This document shows, piece after piece, positions 1 through 8,051 of a DNA stretch of 64,000 nucleotides. The position numbers were made by a program, and so were the translations under genes. The stretch lies in contig CAKPDH010000003.1 of the NCBI GenBank assembly GCA_934148845.1, forward strand, positions 62,001 through 126,000, read 5' to 3'. The stretch's first letter is position 1. The number at the start of each line of letters is the position of its first letter. A model generated the notes under the pieces. The model did no database searches, was not told the origin of the DNA, and saw only the letters and a list, made by a program, of their open reading frames with translations. The stretch is from an uncultured Bacilli bacterium. Its GTDB lineage: Bacteria > Bacillota_I > Bacilli_A > RF39 > UBA660.

Positions 1-531
1 AGCATTTTTTACAGATTTTAACTGATTGTAGACATCATTTATTGTATATTCTTTTAATTCTACTTTTATTCTAGAAATTTCAAGTAAAAGAGTTTCATTA
101 TTAACAAAATTATATAGGTTATAGAAGTCTTTTTTACTTTTTAAAAAATCTTTTTTCTTAGAACCATATTCAATAAAAATTGTATTATCAGTTTGATTGT
201 ATAAATTAATATAATTACTTATGCTATTTAAGTAATATGCTCCATAATTTACATATTTGAAATCTTTATCCTTTAATCTTTTATCAATATTATTATTATA
301 TTGCAAAAGAAACATTTTTGAAGATAGTAGACCATCATAAATATTAGATTTAATGTTTGATTTATAATTTAATAAATTAGGTAGTTCAACAATAGCAGCA
401 ACTAAACTACTGCATATTATACCTATCAAAATGTTTTTAATATCAACATTAAAGTTAATGCTGAATATTGTTGGGAAACCTATAACAAATAATAATAAAG
501 TTGTCCAAAAAATAATTCTATGTGTTCTCAT
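1..531 (-). CDS. Unrecognised membrane protein, C-terminus beyond the window edge
   Basis: An open frame of 177 codons runs leftward off the window from an ATG at 531, preceded by a GGTGAT ribosome binding site of the type used by other genes here. The first about 45 residues hold two hydrophobic segments (about 9-26 and 33-50), followed by a charged, Lys/Asn/Tyr-rich cytosolic-looking stretch with coiled-coil character. I do not recognise the family. It diverges from the restriction-modification-like operon to its right, and lies on the same accessory island. The stop codon is outside the window, so the length is unknown. Confidence 0.6.
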   Translation of the reverse strand, partial: MRTHRIIFWTTLLLFVIGFPTIFSINFNVDIKNILIGIICSSLVAAIVELPNLLNYKSNIKSNIYDGLLSSKMFLLQYNNNIDKRLKDKDFKYVNYGAYYLNSISNYINLYNQTDNTIFIEYGSKKKDFLKSKKDFYNLYNFVNNETLLLEISRIKVELKEYTINDVYNQLKSVKNA

Positions 532-600
532 TTCTATCACCAAAATAATTATATATTATTTCTTAATTTTAGTCTATATCTTGATTTGTGAGTTATATTA

Positions 601-671
601 TTGTCTAGCCAGCACTGAATTTGTACTCCCATACAAAATTCTTTTTTGGGATTACTCCCAAACCCTATTTT
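601..671 (-). repeat. Hairpin-forming interspersed repeat, copy A
   Basis: Read on the minus strand, this stretch contains an imperfect hairpin (GAATTTTGTA, loop TGGGAG, TACAAATTC), preceded by a GGGTTTGGGAGTAATCCC inverted repeat and followed by a TGCTGGCTAG motif. The same arrangement recurs in the opposite orientation at 30520-30589, next to a serine recombinase remnant. The two copies align over about 66 bases with roughly three quarters of the positions the same by eye. Function is unknown: it could be a mobile-element end, a REP-like sequence or a small RNA. Confidence 0.5.
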
Positions 672-720
672 AAAATTTGTAGGTATTTCAATGTCAAAAT
701 TAAAAAATTGTTGAATTATA

Positions 721-729
721 TGATATAAT
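721..729 (+). promoter_or_regulatory. Extended -10 promoter of the R-M-like operon
   Basis: TGATATAAT is an exact extended -10 (TGnTATAAT), 34 bases before the ATG at 763. No convincing -35 is visible, as is common for extended -10 promoters. The ribosome binding site (GGAGTGAG) follows. Confidence 0.5.
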
Positions 730-762
730 ATTATTGAGTTGAAACTTTAGGAGTGAGAGTGT

Positions 763-1419
763 ATGAAAGAAAAATGTGGTGTAATTTATATATTAACTAA
801 TCCATCATTTCCAGAATATATCAAAATTGGATATGCAGATGATGTTGAACTAAGAGTAAAACAGTTAAATAATTCTGAAGCGGTTCCTTTTTCTTTTCAT
901 ATTTATGCAACTTTTGATGTAACTGAGAGATTAACTGATATAAAATTACACAAATTCATAGATACTATAAATCCAGAACTTAGAAGTAAAGAAAAAATAG
1001 GAGATAAAATTAGAGTAAGAGAATTCTACCATATGAGTCCAGAAGAAATGTATTCTGCATTTGAAAGTATGACTGAAATAAATGGAACAACTGATAGACT
1101 TCATCTATGGAAAGAAACAGCAAAGGAAATAGAAGATAAGAAAGATGCTTTAATGTTGTCAAAAAATAGACATCATTTTAAAAATATTAGTTTTCATTCA
1201 AGTTTAACTGGAAAAGATTATTATTCTAAAACAAATGAGGATGGAACTTTAGGTATATATGAGAAAAATACGGATATTGGGGTACCAAATAATTCAAATC
1301 CATCAAAACGTCAAATCTTATATTCAGCACTTGAAGATTTAGGTGGAGATGTATCTAGTGGAAATACTTTATATCAATTAGAGCATAAATTAGAAAAAAT
1401 TTTAGTTAGTAGGAAGTGA
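763..1419 (+). CDS. GIY-YIG-like protein of the T5orf172/MUG113 type
   Basis: This 218-residue protein begins with the core of the T5orf172 branch of the GIY-YIG nuclease superfamily: VIYILTNPSFP, then IKIGYADD, then a conserved Arg within ELRVKQLN, then a later LHKFI helix (about residues 7-75). The rest (about 130-218) has no family I recognise, but contains another short basic block. Members of this family accompany phage and restriction-modification genes and are predicted DNA nucleases. The next gene starts 4 bases after its TGA stop, so it is the first gene of a three-gene operon with the methylase and the DUF262-HNH protein. Nuclease activity is inferred from the family, not shown. Confidence 0.7.
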   Translation: MKEKCGVIYILTNPSFPEYIKIGYADDVELRVKQLNNSEAVPFSFHIYATFDVTERLTDIKLHKFIDTINPELRSKEKIGDKIRVREFYHMSPEEMYSAFESMTEINGTTDRLHLWKETAKEIEDKKDALMLSKNRHHFKNISFHSSLTGKDYYSKTNEDGTLGIYEKNTDIGVPNNSNPSKRQILYSALEDLGGDVSSGNTLYQLEHKLEKILVSRK

Positions 1420-1423
1420 TTAT

Positions 1424-2545
1424 ATGCCAAAAAGAGAAATGCTAAAGAAGGCAAAAGAATCAAAAAATGATGAGTTTTATACATTATATTCAGATATACA
1501 AAAGGAGGTTAATGCATATTTAGAATATAATCCTAATTTGTTTAGAGACAAAATAGTTTTACTTCCATGTGATGATCCGGAATGGAGCAATTTTACAAAA
1601 TTTTTTGCACAAAACTTTGAAAGGTTTGGATTAAAAAAACTTATAAGTACTAGTTATGCAAATGATAAAAAAGAACATGTAATGGTTCAGCTATCGCTTT
1701 TTGAAGAAAAATCTCCAAAATTTGATAAAAATAAAACTAAAACACATGGAAAGGTATTTATTTTAGATAGAGATGAAAATAATTCAGGAAGAATAGATAT
1801 TGAAGATTTAAAGTGGGATTATCTAGAAGGTGATGGTGATTTTAGATCTGAAGAAGTAAAAAAACTTCGCAATGAAGCTGATATAATAATCACTAATCCA
1901 CCATTTAGTTTATTTAGAGAATTTTTATCGTGGGTAGTAGAAGCAAACAAACAATTTTTATTAATTGGCAATATTAATTGCATATCATATAAAGAAGTAT
2001 TTACTTTGATAAGAACGAATAGAGCATGGTTAGGCAATGGAATGGGTAGATGGATTTCGGGATTTATTGTCCCAAAATCATATGAATTGTATGGTACAGA
2101 AGCACGCATAAATGAAGAAGGACTTAGAATAGTTTCTACTAATAATTGTTTATGGCTTACCAATATAGAACATGGAAGGAGACATCAACCATTACAATTA
2201 ATGACAATGGAAGATAATTTAAAATATAGTAAACATAAACAAATAAGGGAACATGGATATCCAAAATACGATAATTATGATGCTATTGATATTTCTTTTA
2301 CAGATTCAATTCCGTCAGATTACAAGGGTGTTATGGGAGTCCCAATTACTTTTTTGGATAAATATAATCCAGAGCAATTTAGGATTGTTGGACTTCTTGC
2401 ATCAGCTGGATATGATGCTTTTATTGTCGGCATTCCATTTAAAGGAGAAAGACTTGCATGTCCATTAATAAATGGTAAAAGAGTATATGCTAGAATATTA
2501 ATAGAATTTAAGGAGGAAAATAATGAAAACAATATTGAAAACTGA
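1424..2545 (+). CDS. Adenine-specific DNA methyltransferase, EcoRI methylase family
   Basis: A 373-residue protein with the features of the M.EcoRI-type adenine methylase family: an N-terminal KKAKESKNDEFYT segment, CDDPEWSNF near residue 50 and the catalytic motif IV ITNPPFSLFREF near residue 155. It would transfer a methyl group from S-adenosylmethionine to N6 of adenine in a specific DNA sequence, protecting host DNA. The target sequence cannot be read from the protein. It is full length for the family. Its last 23 bases overlap the start of the DUF262-HNH gene, which points to translational coupling of modification and cleavage functions. Confidence 0.85.
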   Translation: MPKREMLKKAKESKNDEFYTLYSDIQKEVNAYLEYNPNLFRDKIVLLPCDDPEWSNFTKFFAQNFERFGLKKLISTSYANDKKEHVMVQLSLFEEKSPKFDKNKTKTHGKVFILDRDENNSGRIDIEDLKWDYLEGDGDFRSEEVKKLRNEADIIITNPPFSLFREFLSWVVEANKQFLLIGNINCISYKEVFTLIRTNRAWLGNGMGRWISGFIVPKSYELYGTEARINEEGLRIVSTNNCLWLTNIEHGRRHQPLQLMTMEDNLKYSKHKQIREHGYPKYDNYDAIDISFTDSIPSDYKGVMGVPITFLDKYNPEQFRIVGLLASAGYDAFIVGIPFKGERLACPLINGKRVYARILIEFKEENNENNIEN

Positions 2546-3686
2546 TTTAACTGTTAGAGATATAAATGAAGGATTTGTTTATAATGAGTATGAAGGTAAA
2601 GGATTATTTGGATGGGGTGGTAAATTAACTATTCAACCTGAATATCAAAGAAACTATATTTATGCTGATGGAAAAAGAGATGTCGCTGTAATTGATTCGT
2701 TATTAAAAGGATATCCTCTAGGCTTGTTATATTTTGTTAAAGTTGGTGAAGATAAATATGAAATTTTAGACGGTCAACAGAGAGTAACAAGTTTTGGTAG
2801 GTTTATTACTAATAAATTTGCTATTAAAGATGAACATGGTATGGAGCAATATTTTGATGGACTTGCTAAAAATTTACAAGATAAGATTCTCGATTCACAA
2901 TTAACAATTTATATTTGTGAGGGTGAAGAATCAGAAATTAAAGAATGGTTTAAAACAATTAATATTGTAGGTGTTCCACTAAATAATCAAGAATTATTAA
3001 ATGCTATTTATTCTGGACCTTTTGTAACTATGGCTCGTGAAGAATTTTCTAATTCTCAGAATGCAAATATTCAAAAATGGAGCGCATATATAAAAGGTGA
3101 TGTGAATAGGCAAGAATATCTTGCAACAGCGCTTAATTGGGTAAGTAAAGGTAATATTGATAGTTACATGAGTCAACATAGATTTGATACTAATATTACA
3201 GAATTAAGAACATATTTCAATTCTGTAATAACTTGGGCATCAACTGTATTTAAAGATGTAAAATCCGACATGAGAAGTCTTGAATGGGGAAGATTATATG
3301 AAACATATCATAATAATTCATATGATCCTAATAAGGTTTCTGAAATATTATGTAAATTATATGCTGATCCACAAGTTCAAGATACTAAAGGTATATGTGA
3401 ATATATTTTAGGTGGATGCAAGGATACTAAACTATTAAATATTAGAGTATTTGATGATAATACAAAGAGAGTCGTATATGAAAAACAAACTCAAGATGCA
3501 AAATTAAAAGATATAAGTAATTGTCCATTATGTGCAATAGGAAATGATAATAATAAAAATAGAATTTGGGAATTAAAAGAAATGGATGCAGATCATGTTA
3601 CTGCTTGGAGTAAAGGTGGTTCTACAGATATAGATAATTGTCAAATGCTATGTCAGACACATAATAGAGCAAAAGGAAATAGATAA
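2523..3686 (+). CDS. DUF262-HNH endonuclease (GmrSD-like), probable restriction partner
   Basis: 387 residues with two recognisable parts. The N-terminal DUF262/ParB-like domain shows QPEYQRNYIY and the diagnostic ILDGQQRVTS (about residues 37-95). The C-terminal HNH nuclease domain shows a CPLC zinc knuckle, DADHVTAWSKGGSTD, NCQMLCQTHN and a terminal KGN (about residues 335-387). Proteins of this build cut DNA; the DUF262 half resembles the nucleotide-using GmrS part of type IV enzymes. A strong AAGGAGG lies 7 bases before the ATG, inside the end of the methylase gene. Its coupling to an EcoRI-family methylase suggests that it is the restriction enzyme of this unit, which is an inference. 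A hairpin terminator follows directly. Confidence 0.8.
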   Translation: MKTILKTDLTVRDINEGFVYNEYEGKGLFGWGGKLTIQPEYQRNYIYADGKRDVAVIDSLLKGYPLGLLYFVKVGEDKYEILDGQQRVTSFGRFITNKFAIKDEHGMEQYFDGLAKNLQDKILDSQLTIYICEGEESEIKEWFKTINIVGVPLNNQELLNAIYSGPFVTMAREEFSNSQNANIQKWSAYIKGDVNRQEYLATALNWVSKGNIDSYMSQHRFDTNITELRTYFNSVITWASTVFKDVKSDMRSLEWGRLYETYHNNSYDPNKVSEILCKLYADPQVQDTKGICEYILGGCKDTKLLNIRVFDDNTKRVVYEKQTQDAKLKDISNCPLCAIGNDNNKNRIWELKEMDADHVTAWSKGGSTDIDNCQMLCQTHNRAKGNR

Positions 3687-3742
3687 TAAAAGAGCGCTAG
3701 TACAGGCTTATACTTGTTTAAGTTTTTGTATTGCGCTTTTTA
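3687..3742 (+). terminator. Terminator of the R-M-like operon
   Basis: AAAAGAGCGC at the left pairs with GCGCTTTTT at the right around an AT-rich inner loop that includes a second short CTTATACTTGTTTAAG inverted repeat, and ends in a T run. Confidence 0.55.
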
Positions 3743-3760
3743 TGTAGTAGGAGGTGTTAT

Positions 3761-6199
3761 ATGAGAATCAATAAAATATATAATAAAAAAACTGTTGATA
3801 AGCACTTTAAAAAAATGCATAATTTAGAGAAAAAAGCAGTTTTTTATGAAAGAATAATACTGCGGTTCAAAGATATAAAAAAGTTTATTAATCTTGAAAA
3901 AAAATATGTATTTGTAAAGTATTTAAAAAAAATAATATATAATGTATCTTTTTTATTAGTATTATTTTTAATACAAAAAGTATTGTTAAGTATTAATATT
4001 TCATTGTATATAAAAATAATAGATTTTTTAAAGAATATTATAAATTTTAATTCTAATAATTATTTTAATTATTTAGTTGCATGTTTAGGTGTTGGAAGTT
4101 TTTTAACAGCATTGTTTTTTTCTAATTTATCTGGTATATTTTCTTCAAAATATTCAAACTTAACGACAAAAATATCATCATCAATTCTAAATGAGTACAT
4201 GAATAGAAAGTATTTTGAATCAATAGTTAATTATCTAGTATTATTAATAATAGAGTTACTATGTTATTCATTTAGTATTAAATTAAACTTTTTAATTGTT
4301 ATAGTTACTTTTTTCTTAACAATACGTATTATAATTGTTTTTATTATATTATCAAAAAGAATATTTGGATTTACTAACATAAATTATATCACATTAGATA
4401 TGTGTCAAGAAATATTATACTATTTTGATAAATTAAAGATTGCAGTTAAACATTCAAAAAGTGATAGTATAATTTTATCTTATAGAAATGCAATTAAAAC
4501 AAAAATTGGTATATTAGAAGAATTATATGATTCTTTTGTTAAAGAAAATGATATAAAGGGATTAGGTGAATTTAATGGTTATATTATTGATTTATTATCA
4601 ATATATTGCTCTGAAAAAAATGTAATTCCATTTGATGATTTATGGTATGATGACAAAGTAAAACCTAAAAATTGGTTTGAAGCAGATTTTTTTGAGGTAA
4701 AAATGGGAATTCAAACTGGGACTTCCTTAAGACCCACATTTGAGAAAAACACTTATTTTTTTGAAGATATTATTACAAACATTATTATTAAGTCAATAAA
4801 GTACTTATCTAGTCAATGTGAAAAATATAAATTATATGAAATACTAAATTGTTATCATTTACATTTTACAGAATTAAAAAATAGTGGAGATTTTAATTAT
4901 TGGAACAATACTAACAAAAAGATAATTAATACTATTATTTCCAATAAGGTATTATTTAAAGATGAAGATGATAAAATAATTTTAATTGTGGACTTAGTTA
5001 GCCTATTATATGTTGATTATATTTTAGATTATACAAATTATGTTGATAATTTATATGCACAAATAGATTTTTGTACAAAAAATGTTGATGAATTTGTGAA
5101 TAGTATTGGTACAAATAATTTTATTTTAAGTTCCACTAGAACAAATGAATTGATTAAAAAGTTGAGATTTGAAAAGAAATATGAAAGAAAATATATAACA
5201 ACAGATTATTATATTAAAGAATATATATTCTGGGAATTAAATAAATATATAGCTGAGTATATAGAAAGCTTTCCTAAAATCATTACTGATATGAGAAATT
5301 TAGGAGAAAAACTATATAAAAATAATAATAAAATAAGCGCTTGTATTATCTTATCTAGAATTATTGAAATGTCTAAAAAAATGGAAAATTCAATAGATAA
5401 ATTATCAATAACATTAAATAAAATTAACAAACTAAATATTAATTTTAAATATAAGCAGATAGATTTGGAAAAAATTGAAAAAGAAAAGGAAAATATGTAT
5501 ATTTCTTCATTACTTTTATATTCAGATGTAGTTGCAGCATTAAGTGTAGATGAGTATGATTATCGAGATGAAAATATAGATTTTTATGGAGAATGTTTTT
5601 ATAATTTGTGTCAAGAAACATTTAATGCAATTTTAAATGAAGATTTTGATAGATTTAAAAAATTGTATGAAAAATTTATTATGATTACTATCATTTGTGA
5701 TGAAGTTATTCATAAAATTATTGATGTAAATTATAACGATAATTATAAATTGAGTAAATATAAAATACCGATGTTACAATTTATGGATATAAGCGGCTAT
5801 GTAATATATTATTCTCATTTAACAAATAGAAAAGAATGGGAAAAATTAGTTAATAGTAGTTTTCAAAAAATTGTAAGTGTTTCGAAAGATAAAGAATTAT
5901 TTATGAAAAAATTAATAGCGACAGCATCTATTGATTCTAATATATTTAGCGTTGACATATTAAAATCAGATTTTAAATTACGATTTCAGCACTTTGTAAA
6001 AAATAGTAATTATTTAAAATATAGAAGTATTGGACCATTTTCTCAAGAAGTAGTTGATAGTAGTGATAAACTACTTAGTAATTTTACTTTTTTATATGGT
6101 GAATTTTATAATAATTTTTATGAAATATTTGTTTATTATTATGTTAATCCAGAAGTTGATGATTCAGATAAATTTAAAGTAAAGTTTTTTGATGAATAA
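3761..6199 (+). CDS. Large unrecognised membrane protein with long cytosolic C-terminus
   Basis: The ATG at 3761 is chosen because TAGGAGG lies 9 bases upstream; an in-frame start at 3731 lies inside the terminator hairpin. The 812-residue product has about four hydrophobic segments in its first 210 residues (about 60-80, 102-124, 152-172, 173-207), then about 600 hydrophilic residues rich in Lys, Asn, Tyr and Asp with helical character. I see no catalytic motif and do not recognise the family. It is paired with the next gene (21 bases apart) and sits between an R-M-like operon and a recombinase, so a defence or abortive-infection role is plausible but unproven. Confidence 0.65.
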   Translation: MRINKIYNKKTVDKHFKKMHNLEKKAVFYERIILRFKDIKKFINLEKKYVFVKYLKKIIYNVSFLLVLFLIQKVLLSINISLYIKIIDFLKNIINFNSNNYFNYLVACLGVGSFLTALFFSNLSGIFSSKYSNLTTKISSSILNEYMNRKYFESIVNYLVLLIIELLCYSFSIKLNFLIVIVTFFLTIRIIIVFIILSKRIFGFTNINYITLDMCQEILYYFDKLKIAVKHSKSDSIILSYRNAIKTKIGILEELYDSFVKENDIKGLGEFNGYIIDLLSIYCSEKNVIPFDDLWYDDKVKPKNWFEADFFEVKMGIQTGTSLRPTFEKNTYFFEDIITNIIIKSIKYLSSQCEKYKLYEILNCYHLHFTELKNSGDFNYWNNTNKKIINTIISNKVLFKDEDDKIILIVDLVSLLYVDYILDYTNYVDNLYAQIDFCTKNVDEFVNSIGTNNFILSSTRTNELIKKLRFEKKYERKYITTDYYIKEYIFWELNKYIAEYIESFPKIITDMRNLGEKLYKNNNKISACIILSRIIEMSKKMENSIDKLSITLNKINKLNINFKYKQIDLEKIEKEKENMYISSLLLYSDVVAALSVDEYDYRDENIDFYGECFYNLCQETFNAILNEDFDRFKKLYEKFIMITIICDEVIHKIIDVNYNDNYKLSKYKIPMLQFMDISGYVIYYSHLTNRKEWEKLVNSSFQKIVSVSKDKELFMKKLIATASIDSNIFSVDILKSDFKLRFQHFVKNSNYLKYRSIGPFSQEVVDSSDKLLSNFTFLYGEFYNNFYEIFVYYYVNPEVDDSDKFKVKFFDE

Positions 6200-6220
6200 A
6201 AGAAAATAAGGTGATAAAGT

Positions 6221-6955
6221 ATGAATACTGAATTGGTAATAGTTATGAGAGATTTTTGTGAGCACGCTTTTATATCACTAAGTAAAGACTACCGTAACTA
6301 TTTTGTTTATACTAAAGGTTCTAAAAGTAAAATATTAAAATATTTTAATTTTTATGATTTGGATAGAATTATAGAAGAACTAATATACAAGCTTTTTTTT
6401 AATGGTAATATAAAATTATATTTTTACCTAGAAAAAAACAAATTATATTTATCAGAAAAAAAGAACGATACAGGTAATATTATTTTAGTAAAAAATTTTA
6501 AATGGAATTTAAGTTTTTTATCAGAACATAAGAGAAAAAAGATTGTAAAACGATTAAAAAAACTTGATTCGTCAAATTTTAAGCAGGATTATACTGACAA
6601 AAATTATTCTAGAAACTATTTATATGTAAATGAATTGGTTAATAATGAAGTACTAAAATCAACTAAAGATTTTTTATATTTAAGTATTAATGAAAGAAAT
6701 TATACAGATATATACTACGTATATAGCCTGATTAGAATGAGAAAAAAACAGTTACTTATGGTAAATTATGTAGTAAAATTATTTAACGATAGTGTAAAAG
6801 AAGCATTAAAAATAGATGATGTAGATGATAATTTAGTATTTAATGGATTAACAATGGATACTTTAAATGAATTAGAGAATAAATTATTATCAGGTAGTGA
6901 TACATTGAAAAATATAACAGATTGTTTGTTTAACAGAATAAATAATGAAAGTTAA
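6221..6955 (+). CDS. Unrecognised 244-residue partner of the large membrane protein
   Basis: A soluble-looking protein of 244 residues with no signal peptide or membrane segment, beginning 21 bases after the upstream gene behind an AAGGTGAT ribosome binding site. It has a strongly basic middle (around KRKKIVKRLKKLD, near residue 105) and an acidic C-terminal third. No family or catalytic motif is apparent. The tight spacing and shared AT-rich composition indicate co-transcription with the 812-residue membrane protein, so the pair is best treated as one unknown two-gene system. Confidence 0.6.
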   Translation: MNTELVIVMRDFCEHAFISLSKDYRNYFVYTKGSKSKILKYFNFYDLDRIIEELIYKLFFNGNIKLYFYLEKNKLYLSEKKNDTGNIILVKNFKWNLSFLSEHKRKKIVKRLKKLDSSNFKQDYTDKNYSRNYLYVNELVNNEVLKSTKDFLYLSINERNYTDIYYVYSLIRMRKKQLLMVNYVVKLFNDSVKEALKIDDVDDNLVFNGLTMDTLNELENKLLSGSDTLKNITDCLFNRINNES

Positions 6956-6999
6956 ATTAAATAAGAAATTTTTGTCGAATATTGTCGAAAAATTGCATG

Positions 7000-7027
7000 T
7001 TGAAAATGTAGCAATTAGTGTTATAAT
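7000..7027 (+). promoter_or_regulatory. Promoter of the structured leader
   Basis: TTGAAA (7000-7005), a 16-base spacer and TATAAT (7022-7027) with the extended -10 TG at 7019-7020. It points into the hairpin-rich leader before the HTH gene. Two TGTCGAA direct repeats lie just upstream (6972-6990). Confidence 0.6.
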
Positions 7028-7029
7028 TA

Positions 7030-7240
7030 TGATAGTCATACGGGAATGTGACTATTACATATAAACATATATAAATATAAAATAGTAAATATTAAAAAAG
7101 AAATTAGAAAGCTTTATTATACATTAAAGAATAATGTATGATAATTAATCAGTGAAGAACTGAATACATATTAATCCAACAAAAAAGATTGGAAATATTC
7201 CCTTATTTTTGTTATGGACTAATGTGTTCAGTTCTTTTTA
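7030..7240 (+). ncRNA. Structured leader or attenuator-like RNA upstream of the HTH gene
   Basis: Three successive inverted repeats follow the promoter. The first is ATAGTCA / TGACTAT (7032-7054). The second is ATTATACATTA pairing with TAATGTATGATAAT (about 7116-7146). The third is a long rod at 7155-7236 in which AGAACTGAATACA pairs with TGTGTTCAGTTCT, enclosing an inner AACAAAAA / TTTTTGTT stem and GGAA-ATA-TTCC. The rod is followed by a T run, as in an intrinsic terminator. This resembles an attenuator or copy-control RNA ahead of a replication-type gene. The RNA class is not recognised and the function is inferred. Confidence 0.45.
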
Positions 7241-7278
7241 TGTGTTCCTAAAAAGACTGGCAAAGAAAGGAGGATAAT

Positions 7279-7374
7279 ATGGAACTACTAAGCTTGATAA
7301 TCTTATATTGGAGAAATAATGGAAAAAGAACCATTTATAAGTTTAGTATTACTAGAATCAGTATTAGGAGATAA
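7279..7374 (+). CDS. Possible 31-residue leader peptide overlapping the HTH gene
   Basis: An ATG sits behind the best ribosome binding site of the region (AAAGGAGGA), and opens a 31-codon frame that runs into the start of the HTH gene in a different phase. The HTH start at 7319 has its own weaker GGAG inside this frame. It could be a leader peptide coupling translation to the downstream gene, or chance. There is no recognisable product. Confidence 0.3.
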   Translation: MELLSLIILYWRNNGKRTIYKFSITRISIRR

Positions 7375-7847
7375 TAGATTAACTTACTTTGAGAGAATAT
7401 TATTAATAGACATTGTGTCACTATGTAAGAAAAATGGCTATTGTTGGCCTACTAATAGGTATTTTATGAAGAAATTTGATTGTACTAAACCAACTGTATC
7501 AAAAAGTATAAGTAGTTTATCAAAAAAAAGGATATATTGATATAGAAATTAATAATAGTGAAACAACTAATTCAAAGAGGATAATTAAATTATCTGAGGT
7601 ATTAAAGAAAAGAATAACAAGTATTCAAAAAAATGCTAATACTAGTATTCAAAATAATTTTAACCATTATAATAAATATAATAGAAATAAAAGAGATATA
7701 TTAGATAAAATTTATTATGTTGATGAATTTGGTATTGAATACTGGCATGGTGAACCTATTGAATCAAAAGAAGCAACTAAAGAAGAACAAGAAGAGATGG
7801 AGAAAATGCTAGAAAGTTTTAAAGAAATGGAGGAAGATATAAATTGA
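7319..7847 (+). pseudogene. HTH replication-type protein, frameshifted at an A8 run
   Basis: The first 73 codons encode a winged-helix HTH domain of the HTH_36 type seen in plasmid, phage and ICE replication proteins (ERILLIDIVSLCKKNGYCWPTN, then a KPTVSKSISSL recognition helix). The frame then ends shortly after an eight-A run at 7512-7519. Removing one A continues into about 100 further sensible codons: GYIDIEINN, KRIIKLSEVLKKRI, then an acidic Glu-rich tail ending at 7847. The entire protein would be about 175 residues. Either the gene is broken, the A run is a sequencing error, or the run is slippery and both products are made. It lies just before a serine recombinase, as in integrative elements. 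Confidence 0.65.
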
Positions 7848-7880
7848 TAAAGACACTCATAAACTTAAATGAGGTGGCTT

Positions 7881-7973
7881 ATGTTTAATATAATAGAAAC
7901 TTTCAAAGATGATTCTCCTAATTTTAATGAACTGGTAATTAAATTTATTAAAAGTAAGGTAAATAGTGACTGA
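7881..7973 (+). CDS. Very small ORF (30 residues) before the recombinase
   Basis: An ATG preceded by GAGGTGG opens a 30-codon frame ending in TGA at 7971-7973. The peptide is mixed acidic and hydrophobic, followed by a short basic end. Small ORFs directly before serine recombinases are common in integrative elements, but I do not recognise this one. It rests only on the ribosome binding site and position. Confidence 0.35.
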   Translation: MFNIIETFKDDSPNFNELVIKFIKSKVNSD

Positions 7974-8051
7974 TACAATGTGCCAAATTAAATTTGTATG
8001 GTATAATTTAATTGGCTTTAGTTGTTATACAACAAGGAAAGGAGAGTAAGC

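Noticed and set aside
431..673. An 80-residue plus-strand frame near the left edge
   Set aside because: It is antisense to the start of the partial membrane gene and to the hairpin repeat, lacks a ribosome binding site and has no sensible composition.
1819..2163. Minus-strand frame within the methylase gene
   Set aside because: It is a shadow of the methylase, which carries clear family motifs on the plus strand.
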